Source: Actinomycetota bacterium | GTDB taxonomy: Bacteria; Actinomycetota; Humimicrobiia; Humimicrobiales; Humimicrobiaceae | NCBI GenBank assembly: GCA_016932375.1 | Contig: JAFGDA010000141.1 | Coordinates: forward strand, 1 to 25,121 | DNA: 25,121 nt | Reading direction: 5' to 3' | Shown here: positions 1-7,740 of the stretch, one piece after another | How the letters are laid out: each line of letters begins with the position of its first letter | Numbering within the stretch: position 1 is the stretch's first letter | The notes under the pieces: model-generated | The model's input: the letters and a program-made list of their open reading frames with translations, nothing else | Databases searched by the model: none | What the model was told of the DNA's origin: nothing | Made by a program: the position numbers and the translations under genes

Positions 1-253
1 AAACTATTAATAATTGTACCACTAAAATTACCACAATATAAGATAAATCCAGATAAGAATTTCCCATACGGACAAAGGGTATTATCTTCCTGAATATCCT
101 TAATACTGGTTCTGTTATGTTAACCAAAAATTTATAAGGCCCTGACCAGAAACCGTATGGTGATATCCTGAACCATGACAGGATTACCCGCACAAATATT
201 AAAACCATATAAATCCTGAGTAAAATAATTATTATCTCAAAAAATATTTCCAT
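1..253 (-). CDS. yggT: YggT family membrane protein (partial, 3' end beyond window)
   Basis: This gene is cut by the left edge of the window, so only its first 84 codons are visible. The product is very hydrophobic: one helix starts at about residue 5, and a second is cut by the edge. The segment between them carries the family features VRVILSWF and NITEPVLRIFRKIIP. YggT (YlmG) proteins are two-helix membrane proteins of poorly defined function, usually encoded beside sepF. The ATG at 253 is preferred because GGAG lies six bases upstream. An in-frame GTG six codons earlier lacks a ribosome binding site. It lies 69 bases behind proC and is probably co-transcribed with it. Confidence 0.85.
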   Translation of the reverse strand, partial: MEIFFEIIIILLRIYMVLIFVRVILSWFRISPYGFWSGPYKFLVNITEPVLRIFRKIIPFVRMGNSYLDLSYIVVILVVQLLIV

Positions 254-322
254 TAACGACTCCAGTAGCACTATGCCGGTTAACCATACAAACAGTAAGT
301 ACCAATCTTAAAGGCAATACAG

Positions 323-1141
323 CTAATCCAGTTTCTTCTCAAGTTCGCAGGCCCTGTTTCTTGCCCGCTCCACCGCATCGTATACTATCGATTTGAGCTG
401 TCCTTCCCTGAACCCGGCAAGCGCCCTTTCGGTAGTGCCACCAGGGGAAGCTACCATATCTATCAATTTGTCGATGCCGTATCCCGACTGCTCCATTGTT
501 ATTCCTGCACCTATCATTGTTTTTATTACAATTTTTTTTGCAGTTTCCAACTTCAGGCCATTTTTTACTCCTGCTTCAATCATATATTTGCAGAAAAGAA
601 AAAAGTATGCAGGCCCGCTGCCATTTAGTGCTGTCGATATATCCTGTAATTCCTCATCTATTATCACATATTCGCCAATGCTTCCCATCATTCCTTCTAC
701 AAATCCCATATCTTCTTCTGATGCATAAATGCCCCGGCTGATGGATGACATGCCGCAGCAGTAAACTGCAGGCATGTTCGGCATAATCCTGACTACGGAA
801 ATACTTTTATTTAACTTCTTTATTATATATTCTGTGGAAATACCGGCAGCTATACTCAGTATCGAAGTTTTCCGGGGATCAATACCAGCACTTAAAATAT
901 CAAGAACTTCCTCAATATCATGGGGTTTTACAGCAATAAGTATGTATCTGCAGGTTCTTGAAATATGGACTATATCGGCAGCCTGTTTGAGTCCATACCT
1001 GCCCGATATCCCGCCGGCTTTGTTTTTGTCTTTTTCAAAAAAAATTAGGTTCCCCGGTTTTAGAAAAGACGACCTTAGCATACCATCCAGGATGGCCTGA
1101 CCCATGTTCCCGCAGCCTATTATACCAAGCCTGTATTTCAT
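323..1141 (-). CDS. proC: Pyrroline-5-carboxylate reductase
   Basis: This enzyme makes L-proline by reducing 1-pyrroline-5-carboxylate with NAD(P)H in the cytoplasm. The 272-residue length is normal for the family. The N-terminal Rossmann nucleotide loop reads GIIGCGNMG (residues 6-14). The C-terminal dimerisation domain carries the signature pieces LNGSGPAYFF and SPGGTTERAL. The ATG start has a GGGG ribosome binding site 11 bases upstream, rather far but the best available. It lies 17 bases after sepF and upstream of yggT, in the distal part of the division cluster. No proline-related neighbour is visible, so its placement looks like operon linkage rather than pathway clustering. Confidence 0.95.
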   Translation of the reverse strand: MKYRLGIIGCGNMGQAILDGMLRSSFLKPGNLIFFEKDKNKAGGISGRYGLKQAADIVHISRTCRYILIAVKPHDIEEVLDILSAGIDPRKTSILSIAAGISTEYIIKKLNKSISVVRIMPNMPAVYCCGMSSISRGIYASEEDMGFVEGMMGSIGEYVIIDEELQDISTALNGSGPAYFFLFCKYMIEAGVKNGLKLETAKKIVIKTMIGAGITMEQSGYGIDKLIDMVASPGGTTERALAGFREGQLKSIVYDAVERARNRACELEKKLD

Positions 1142-1158
1142 ATGAGTGACATCCCCTT

Positions 1159-1716
1159 TTAATCATGGAAAGAATTATATGGATCAAAAAGACCGTTTTC
1201 CTTTAATAACTGGTTTTCTTTTGAGCTCACCTCGACATTGTACGGGGTTATTAAAAAAACCTTGTCGGCAACTTTTTTTATATTGCCCTCCAGCGCATAA
1301 GTCAGCCCGCTGCAAAAATCAATTACCCTTTTAGACAGGTCCTGGTTCGTATTTTGCAGGTTTATAATAACCGGTACATTAGCCTTAAACCTGTCCGCAA
1401 TTACCTGGATTTCTTCAAACTCTTCCGGAGCCGCTATAAATACACTTGATATGCTTTTATCCCCCGGGCTTCCAATTAGTGATAATTTTTTTCTCGATTT
1501 TGATTCCTGGACAACTTCTGCATCCCCGGCAGTTTCTTTCTCCCTGAAAGCTGAAGGTAAAATCCTCCGGTAATGTTCTCTTCCAGCGGTTTCCCTCCTC
1601 CTGGTAGCATTGCTTACTGCTTCTTTGGCCCTTATCATTTTATTGTTTTCCGGCCCGGTCTCATCTTCACTTCCAAATCCAAAAAATAACTGGATCTTTT
1701 TTATAAAGCTGCTCAC
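1159..1716 (-). CDS. sepF: Cell division protein SepF
   Basis: SepF is a membrane anchor and bundling factor for FtsZ in Gram-positive-type bacteria. The start is chosen at GTG 1716, giving 185 residues. A perfect AGGAGG ends nine bases upstream, and translation from there opens with the expected amphipathic membrane helix (SSFIKKIQLFFGFGSED). An in-frame ATG at 1725 abuts the AGGAGG with no spacing, and a TTG at 1746 has no ribosome binding site. After an acidic and basic linker of about 80 residues comes the DUF552 core (about residues 88-180), with VIINLQNTNQDLSKRVIDF and a later YALEGNIKKVADKVFLITP stretch. The gene lies between pgeF and proC. Confidence 0.92.
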   Translation of the reverse strand: MSSFIKKIQLFFGFGSEDETGPENNKMIRAKEAVSNATRRRETAGREHYRRILPSAFREKETAGDAEVVQESKSRKKLSLIGSPGDKSISSVFIAAPEEFEEIQVIADRFKANVPVIINLQNTNQDLSKRVIDFCSGLTYALEGNIKKVADKVFLITPYNVEVSSKENQLLKENGLFDPYNSFHD

Positions 1717-1780
1717 TTCAAACATCCTCCTGTAGCTATTGTGCAAAAATTAAAACGCTCCTGCCACTATTCATATTTCC

Positions 1781-2575
1781 CTATGACCTTATTTCAATTA
1801 TGGCACCATGTCTTCCAGTAGTTTTATTTCTCCTGTATGAATAAAATCTTTCATCGCAGCAACTGCATATGTTGCAATCCCTTATGTTACCCGGACTTAA
1901 CCCTCCGTTTACAAGCATGGATATATTTAAACCCGCCAGGTCCAGGTGATGTCGCTGTTTCCCGGTTATGATATGTTCCGTATTTCCAAATCGGTATGAA
2001 AAATTTTTTATCATATCCTGGCCAACGGTGTAACAGCATTTCCTTATGCACGGGCCTATAAAAGCCAGCATGTCATGGGCCCTGCATTTAAACCTGTCTT
2101 TTAAATAATCAAGCACTTTTATGGTTAGCTGTTCGAAAGTACCTTTCCATCCTGCATGTAACGCAGCAATTATTTTTTTCTCAATATCCGCTATGAGTAT
2201 AAGACTGCAGTCGGCACCCATCACCATTAGAGGGGTATCTGCCCTGCCTGTTATAAGGCAATCCGCTTCAATGGGTATATCACCTCCGTGATTTTCAATA
2301 CTACTGCCTATATGGATGATATTATTACCATGAACCTGCCTTGAAGATAATAATTCACAGCTTGCAGACCCTATGGCATCCAGAACCAGCCGGCGGTTTT
2401 TATAAACTGTCCCAGTGTTTTCCCCGACATGATATGCAAGATTCAGGTGGCGGTAACCATTCCGGCTGAGACCCCCGCTTCTTGAAGTAAACCCGCAGAA
2501 AATACCATACTTTTCCATGAATGGAAAATTGATAACCGGCAGCTTTCTTTTTTCTTCACAGGCAACTTCCAACAT
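1781..2575 (-). CDS. pgeF: PgeF/YfiH-family purine nucleoside phosphorylase (laccase-domain, YlmD type)
   Basis: The 264-residue protein belongs to the DUF152 'multicopper polyphenol oxidase' family, now known as purine nucleoside phosphorylase/adenosine deaminase and also linked to peptidoglycan fidelity (PgeF). The metal and active-site residues are visible: His82 in RQVHG, Cys123 in GADCSLIL and His140 in HAGWKGT. GPCIRKCCYTV and the C-terminal TGRHGAII follow. The gene begins 13 bases after ftsZ. The ATG has only a distant AAGGA inside the ftsZ end, so translation may be coupled to ftsZ. In many Gram-positive bacteria a yggS gene follows; here sepF follows directly. Confidence 0.92.
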   Translation of the reverse strand: MLEVACEEKRKLPVINFPFMEKYGIFCGFTSRSGGLSRNGYRHLNLAYHVGENTGTVYKNRRLVLDAIGSASCELLSSRQVHGNNIIHIGSSIENHGGDIPIEADCLITGRADTPLMVMGADCSLILIADIEKKIIAALHAGWKGTFEQLTIKVLDYLKDRFKCRAHDMLAFIGPCIRKCCYTVGQDMIKNFSYRFGNTEHIITGKQRHHLDLAGLNISMLVNGGLSPGNIRDCNICSCCDERFYSYRRNKTTGRHGAIIEIRS

Positions 2576-2588
2576 AATATAAAAAAGA

Positions 2589-3737
2589 TTATTCCTTTTC
2601 CTTTCTCAGGAAGGTGGGGATATCCAGGTAATCATCATCAAGGTCATCAAAACTTGTATCGGGAACTTTTTTGGTCCCGGGCTCTTTTTCCCTGGTAATT
2701 ATTATCTTTTCTTCTTTTTCTTCCTCAAGTTCAGCAAATTTTTCTGTCATTTCTTCTGCTGAAATATCAGTCTCTTTTTCAATCTTTTTCTTTTTTTTAG
2801 AACCAAACCCTGTAGCTATTATAGTGACCTTAATCCGGTCATTCATGGTATCATCAATAACCGATCCAAAAATAATATTGGCTTCAGGACTGGAAGCATT
2901 CCTTATTATCTCAGCAGCTTCATTGATTTCAAATAATTTAAGATCCGGTCCTCCGGATATGTTTAAAAGTATCCCGGTAGCCCCTTCGATTGAATCTTCT
3001 ATAAGCGGGCTGTTTATTGCATTCTGGGCAGCCTTGATGGCCCTGTTGTCTCCCGAAGCAATCCCCTCTCCTAAAATTGCGTTCCCTGCATCTTTTATTA
3101 TTGATCTCACATCGGCAAAATCCAGGTTTATAAGACCCGGCAGGGTTATAAGGTCAGTGACTCCTCTTACACCGGCTTTCAGGACATTATCGGCAAGTTT
3201 AAATGCATTGAGAAGTGTCGTATTATCATCGGCTATTTCCAGAAGTTTGTCATTAGGTATAACAATAAGGGTGTCCACTATATTTTTGAGCTCTTTTATG
3301 CCATCCTCCGCCTGCTGCATCCTTTTCCTGCCTTCAAACGAAAAAGGCCTTGTCACCACTGCAATTGTAAGACAGCCTGATTCCTTTGCTATCTTGGCTA
3401 TTATAGGAGCTGCTCCAGTCCCTGTGCCACCTCCTTCACCGAGCGTAAGAAAAACCATATCTGCATCCTTTACGGATTCCTTTAACGCTTCTATGCACCT
3501 TTCTGCTGCCATCTTACCTACTTCAGGATTAGACCCGGCACCAAGACCCGTATCGCCTATCAGCACCTTCCTGTCTGCATTAGACATCATAAGAGCCTGG
3601 GCATCAGTATTTACTGCCACAAATTCACAACCGCTCAGGTTGTCTTCCATCATCCTGTTTACAGCATTGCTGCCGCCGCCGCCCACTCCAATTACCCTAA
3701 TCACTGCGTAATAACTTTTATCAAGGTCCAGAGTCAC
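2589..3737 (-). CDS. ftsZ: Cell division GTPase FtsZ
   Basis: FtsZ is the tubulin-like GTPase that forms the cytokinetic ring. The 382-residue protein carries the GGGGSNAVNRM N-terminal loop, the nucleotide signature GEGGGTGTG (residues 100-108) and the T7 catalytic loop NLDFADV (204-210). A charged linker (about 315-370) leads to the C-terminal peptide LDIPTFLRKEKE, which binds FtsA and SepF. The position before GGGTGTG is Glu rather than the Met of most bacteria, as I recall it in actinobacterial FtsZ. The start is GTG, supported by a GGGGG ribosome binding site five bases upstream; no in-frame ATG lies nearby. It begins 16 bases after ftsA. Confidence 0.98.
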   Translation of the reverse strand: MTLDLDKSYYAVIRVIGVGGGGSNAVNRMMEDNLSGCEFVAVNTDAQALMMSNADRKVLIGDTGLGAGSNPEVGKMAAERCIEALKESVKDADMVFLTLGEGGGTGTGAAPIIAKIAKESGCLTIAVVTRPFSFEGRKRMQQAEDGIKELKNIVDTLIVIPNDKLLEIADDNTTLLNAFKLADNVLKAGVRGVTDLITLPGLINLDFADVRSIIKDAGNAILGEGIASGDNRAIKAAQNAINSPLIEDSIEGATGILLNISGGPDLKLFEINEAAEIIRNASSPEANIIFGSVIDDTMNDRIKVTIIATGFGSKKKKKIEKETDISAEEMTEKFAELEEEKEEKIIITREKEPGTKKVPDTSFDDLDDDYLDIPTFLRKEKE

Positions 3738-3753
3738 GATTACCCCCTAATAA

Positions 3754-4995
3754 TCAATTTTTAATAATCCTGGAAATAAAATTCCTGAATCTATCCAAAA
3801 AACTTACCTCTTTGCCCTTTTCAGCAGTTTTATTATCCAGATAATCTTCCATCTGGCCAGCATACTTAAGGATCCCCACACTTGTTGAATAAATGGGGTC
3901 ATTTATCACTTCAAGGGGTCCTTCCACTTCCAGCGGAAGCCCGGGCCGTACCGGAAGACCAAAAACAGATTCTGCAAGGGCGCATATTCCCTTTAACTGT
4001 GAAGTGCCACCTGTGATAACCAGTCCGCATGGTGCTGCATGCAGGAGCCTGCATGATTCAACCTGTTCTTTAATCAGGTTAAGCAATTCTTTAACTCTTA
4101 CATTAACGATATTATATAACTTTATATTCAGGGCAGTTTTATTCCGGTTTATTATCAGGTCATTCATGTTTGCCTTATTAAGCGTATCATAAAAATTATA
4201 ATCCACGTTGGCATATTTTTTCTTTATCTCCTCAGCTTTGGAGAAGGTTATATTAAGCCCGATAGATATGTCGTTTGTAATAAGATCACCTGCTACCGGA
4301 AGACAGTAGGTAAATATCATTTTCTTATCTTTATATATTGCAACATCAGTAGTCCCGCCACCAAGGTCAAGAAGTATGACACCACTTTCCTTTTCCTCAG
4401 GTGTAAGCACTGCTTCACCTGAAGCAAGGGCTTCTAAAATAATATCCTCTATGTCTATTTTGGCTGCCTTTAGACTGTTCACGACATTATTTATAAGAGG
4501 GGTATAACCGTATACCGCCATCAATTCTACTGCAAGCTTATTTGCAGTAAGCCCTATAGGATCCACTATACCCTTTTCATCGTCTATTACAAATTGTTTT
4601 ATAAGAGTGTGGATAACTTCATTCTGGGGAGAAAGGTTTACCTTGTTTGCAATATGCATAAGCCTGTCTACATCAGATTTACGCACGATATTCCCGGGAG
4701 AATTTATCGCAATATCGCTCCATCTGTTGGTGAAGGAGATATGCTTACCGGTAATCCCTATATAAGCCTGGTCTATAAAATATTTGGTTGATGCCTCAGC
4801 CATTTCTACTGATTTCAGTATGGATCTCGTAGCCTCGTTTATGTCAACTACAAGCCCCTTCTTAATTCCTTTGCAGGGATAAATACCATGGCCGTCTATC
4901 TTTAATACATTATTCTTATTTAAACTTCCAATAAGGGTTATTACTTTTGTAGTGCCAATGTCTATTCCTACCATGCTGTCTTTGTTTGCCGGCAA
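3754..4995 (-). CDS. ftsA: Cell division protein FtsA
   Basis: FtsA is an actin-fold ATPase that tethers FtsZ to the membrane. In the 413-residue protein the phosphate 1 motif reads GIDIGTTKVI (residues 10-19) and phosphate 2 reads DLGGGTTDVAIY (from residue 210), with a later VITGGTSQLKG adenosine-contact region. The FtsA-specific 1C subdomain lies between them (about 84-160). The last 15 residues, FLDRFRNFISRIIKN, form the amphipathic membrane-targeting helix. The start is TTG: GGAGG lies exactly five bases upstream, whereas the ATG seven codons downstream has no ribosome binding site. It follows ftsQ by 12 bases and precedes ftsZ by 16. Confidence 0.97.
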   Translation of the reverse strand: MPANKDSMVGIDIGTTKVITLIGSLNKNNVLKIDGHGIYPCKGIKKGLVVDINEATRSILKSVEMAEASTKYFIDQAYIGITGKHISFTNRWSDIAINSPGNIVRKSDVDRLMHIANKVNLSPQNEVIHTLIKQFVIDDEKGIVDPIGLTANKLAVELMAVYGYTPLINNVVNSLKAAKIDIEDIILEALASGEAVLTPEEKESGVILLDLGGGTTDVAIYKDKKMIFTYCLPVAGDLITNDISIGLNITFSKAEEIKKKYANVDYNFYDTLNKANMNDLIINRNKTALNIKLYNIVNVRVKELLNLIKEQVESCRLLHAAPCGLVITGGTSQLKGICALAESVFGLPVRPGLPLEVEGPLEVINDPIYSTSVGILKYAGQMEDYLDNKTAEKGKEVSFLDRFRNFISRIIKN

Positions 4996-5007
4996 AGAGA
5001 CCTCCGT

Positions 5008-5814
5008 TCACTTGACTACCGGGTTTTCAGTACTTCTAATGTCTATTATATTATAACTTGTTTTTTCTTTTAATAACTCTTTTAGAATTTGTATCTTTTT
5101 TACGATATCTTCGCTGTCCCCAAATATTATTTCCTGCCCTTCGAAAGTGGTGAAGTATATGCTTCCATCACAGTCATCATCTATTCCTGCTTCTTTTATT
5201 TTACCTCTTATTTCTTCATCCATTGCCGCATATATGGTGGCACAACTCAATAAATTCTTTTTGGCAATCTTTTCACCGGGTTCTACGCCATACTTAAGCA
5301 CATTCCTTATTAGCAATAAATCTTCATATAATCCCGCAGTCTCGCTGCTGATTTTTTCAAGAACCATTCCTTCTGGATCCAGGAGGTAGGTGACTCCTTT
5401 GGAATATACCTTAACATAAGGCTTCCTTTCCGCAAGCTCGATTATTATTTTATCCGGGAAAACCTTACGAAGGTCTGTTGAACTTATCCAGGTCATCTCT
5501 GCAGTAAGCATATCTTCTATCCCTTTTTTATCAACTTCAAATATATTACTTCCAATTAGATTACCCGTTTTTGACTCTATATCTTCCCTCGTATAATGTC
5601 CAAGACCGTTCAGTTTTAATTCTTTTATCCTGAAATAATCACTGTTATAGAAATAATTCAACCCCCAGACTGCTGCTGCAAAGAAAATTAAAATCAGGAG
5701 AAAGCGCAGGCCCATCAGGAATCTTCTCCGGATTATTTTTCTCCTGCGTAAACTGATGAGGTTTTGTTCTTTTTTTTTCTTTTTCAATATTATCAGTTTT
5801 CGAGTCCCGTACAA
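5008..5814 (-). CDS. ftsQ: Cell division protein FtsQ/DivIB
   Basis: FtsQ (DivIB) is a bitopic divisome protein that normally works with FtsL and FtsB. The 268-residue reading frame has a very basic cytoplasmic tail (residues 1-33), one membrane helix (about 36-53), and a POTRA domain starting at FRIKELKLNG. The POTRA domain includes VFPDKIIIELAERKPYV and is followed by the FtsQ beta domain. The start is uncertain. The frame opens at TTG 5814 inside the end of ddl, with another TTG at 5787, neither with a ribosome binding site. The first ATG (5715) has GGAG ten bases upstream but would remove the basic tail. Family architecture favours an upstream start. Confidence 0.9.
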   Translation of the reverse strand: MYGTRKLIILKKKKKEQNLISLRRRKIIRRRFLMGLRFLLILIFFAAAVWGLNYFYNSDYFRIKELKLNGLGHYTREDIESKTGNLIGSNIFEVDKKGIEDMLTAEMTWISSTDLRKVFPDKIIIELAERKPYVKVYSKGVTYLLDPEGMVLEKISSETAGLYEDLLLIRNVLKYGVEPGEKIAKKNLLSCATIYAAMDEEIRGKIKEAGIDDDCDGSIYFTTFEGQEIIFGDSEDIVKKIQILKELLKEKTSYNIIDIRSTENPVVK

Positions 5815-6785
5815 TCAAGTATTATTTCGACCAGTAAATCAAAACTGATTCCGGCCGCCCTCGCCGCCATGGGCACAAGGCTGGTTCCGGTCATTCCCGG
5901 CATTGTATTTACCTCAAGTATATGGACGTCATTATTTTCATCTATTATCAGGTCAACTCTTGATATTCCGTTACAGCAAAGGGCCTTATGGCTTTTAAGT
6001 GACATGTCAATAATGCTTTTTCCAATATCCGGTTCAATAACCGCAGGGACTATATATTCGGTCATATTTTTTATGTATTTGCATTCATAGCTGAAAAAAC
6101 CATTCCTGGGTATTATCTCTACGATGGGCAGTGGGACAGGTTCCCTTCCTATGATACCTACAGTTATTTCCCTGCCCTTTATAAATTTTTCTACGAGCAC
6201 CCTCCCGTCATATTTTATAGCAACCTCAAGGCCTTTATATAACTCCTCCTCATTGCATGCCTTTGTTATACCTATGGTTGAACCTTCACGGTTTGGCTTT
6301 ATTACCACCGGGTAACCTATTTCTTTCCTGACAATCAAACTTATATGCTTGAGATCCGGTTTCAAACTATCCATATTTTTTCCTGATCTTACCTCAGTGA
6401 AATCCGGTGTCGGGAGGCCTTCATATCTCATAATCCTTTTTGATAATATCTTATCTATTACCATGGCACTGGAAAGAACACCTGACCCTGTGTAAGGGAT
6501 CTTCATGAGCTCGAGTATTCCCTGTACCGTACCGTCCTCTCCGTATCTTCCATGAAGCGCAAGAAAAGCCCTGTCGATTTTTTTCAGTTTACCGGTATCT
6601 ATATCCATGAAATCAATAAACAAGGTATTGTAACCTGACCTCAGGAGAGAGTCGTTAATATTTTTCCCTGTCTTAAGGGATATCTCCCTTTCCGAAGAAA
6701 GACCGCCTGCAATAACACCTATCAATATCCGGTTCTTCATTTTTGAAACCTCGAGGTTCCTGAAAAGTTTTGAAAGATCATCCAT
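5793..6785 (-). CDS. ddl: D-alanine--D-alanine ligase
   Basis: Ddl joins two D-alanines with ATP to make the dipeptide that MurF adds to the peptidoglycan precursor. The protein (330 residues from this start) shows the N-terminal GGLSSEREISLKTG, the ATP-grasp segments GYPVVIKPNREGSTIG and EKFIKGREITVG, and the C-terminal ISRVDL and HILEVNTMPGMT. Two starts are plausible. ATG 6785 lies two bases after the murB stop, with AGGA eight bases upstream. ATG 6740 has GAGG eight bases upstream and would start at MKNRILIGVIAGG, where family members usually begin. The 3' end overlaps the open ftsQ frame by 22 bases. Confidence 0.96.
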   Translation of the reverse strand: MDDLSKLFRNLEVSKMKNRILIGVIAGGLSSEREISLKTGKNINDSLLRSGYNTLFIDFMDIDTGKLKKIDRAFLALHGRYGEDGTVQGILELMKIPYTGSGVLSSAMVIDKILSKRIMRYEGLPTPDFTEVRSGKNMDSLKPDLKHISLIVRKEIGYPVVIKPNREGSTIGITKACNEEELYKGLEVAIKYDGRVLVEKFIKGREITVGIIGREPVPLPIVEIIPRNGFFSYECKYIKNMTEYIVPAVIEPDIGKSIIDMSLKSHKALCCNGISRVDLIIDENNDVHILEVNTMPGMTGTSLVPMAARAAGISFDLLVEIILDCTGLEN

Positions 6786-6787
6786 AT

Positions 6788-7726
6788 TTAAAATCCTATC
6801 AGCCTGACTTCATAATCAAGATTTAAACCAAATAAATCAAGGACCCTGTCTTTTATTATCCTTGAAAGTATAACTACATCCATAGAGGTTGCGCCATTAA
6901 AATTCTCAATAAAATTTGCATGCCCCGGCGACACCATTGCTCCTCCAAATTTGAATCCCTTTAATCCCGCCATTTCTATCAACCTTCCTGCAGATTCTTT
7001 TGAGCTACCAGGATTTTTAAAAATGCACCCGGAATTGGCTGTTGCGGCCGGCTGTTTTTTCTTTCTCAAACTTATATTAGCCCTTACTTTTTTTAGTATG
7101 ATCCCGGGGTCATTTATCCCTGCCCAAATATCCACCTCAAGCAGTATCCTGAGACCCGGTATGTTTAAATACCTGTATCCATAATCCCTGCCCTCCACGA
7201 GGCCCTCCCGGGCTGAAATATTCAAGGAATCAATTCCGGTCCCATCATCCATTGAAAGATAGGTAAGTCTTTTTATATAATTGCATATACCCGTATTTTT
7301 ATCTCCACCATTACCCATAACCAGCCCGCCGACAGTACCCGGTATTCCTGCAAGAAATGAAAGGTCATATCCTTTCTTTGCTGCCTGCACCACAAGCTTA
7401 TCTGTCCTGAAGGCGCTGCCGGCTTTTATTATATTTTCCGGGCAAAATTTAACATAGTCAAAGCCTTTTCCTAACTTTATCAGGGCCATATCAATTTTAC
7501 CGTCATTGAATATTATATTGGTACCCCCGCCTATCACCATAAACTTTATTTCATTGCGTATCAAGCTCTTTACAATGGACAAAAGCTGGATGCTGTCCCC
7601 TGCAGTTAAAAGCCCGGTTGCTTCTCCCCCGGTCTTCATGGAAGTCAGGGTTGAAGTCCTGCACCCGGTATATGACTGCTTGAGGGATAATTCCCTTATG
7701 ATCCTGTTTAATTTCCTTTTCCCCAT
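6788..7726 (-). CDS. murB: UDP-N-acetylenolpyruvoylglucosamine reductase (MurB)
   Basis: MurB is an FAD enzyme that reduces enolpyruvyl-UDP-GlcNAc to UDP-MurNAc with NADPH. The 312-residue protein has the FAD-binding stretches VIGGGTNIIFNDG (from about residue 64) and FLAGIPGTVGG (124-134), plus GYRY at 183-186. The proton-donor motif is NSGCIFKNP, with Cys234 where the serine usually stands. A further departure is MGNGGDKNTG where most MurB proteins read MNAGAYG. The final HANFIEN and YEV segments are present. It sits between murC (14-base gap) and ddl (2-base gap). Its position and the conserved motifs make the assignment secure despite the divergence. Confidence 0.94.
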   Translation of the reverse strand: MGKRKLNRIIRELSLKQSYTGCRTSTLTSMKTGGEATGLLTAGDSIQLLSIVKSLIRNEIKFMVIGGGTNIIFNDGKIDMALIKLGKGFDYVKFCPENIIKAGSAFRTDKLVVQAAKKGYDLSFLAGIPGTVGGLVMGNGGDKNTGICNYIKRLTYLSMDDGTGIDSLNISAREGLVEGRDYGYRYLNIPGLRILLEVDIWAGINDPGIILKKVRANISLRKKKQPAATANSGCIFKNPGSSKESAGRLIEMAGLKGFKFGGAMVSPGHANFIENFNGATSMDVVILSRIIKDRVLDLFGLNLDYEVRLIGF

Positions 7727-7740
7727 TTTATATCAATACC

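Noticed and set aside
2671..3711. 346-codon plus-strand ORF opposite ftsZ
   Set aside because: It is exactly antisense to a well-supported ftsZ. Its Ser/Pro/Ile-rich translation is what a mirrored coding strand gives, with no domain or ribosome binding site.
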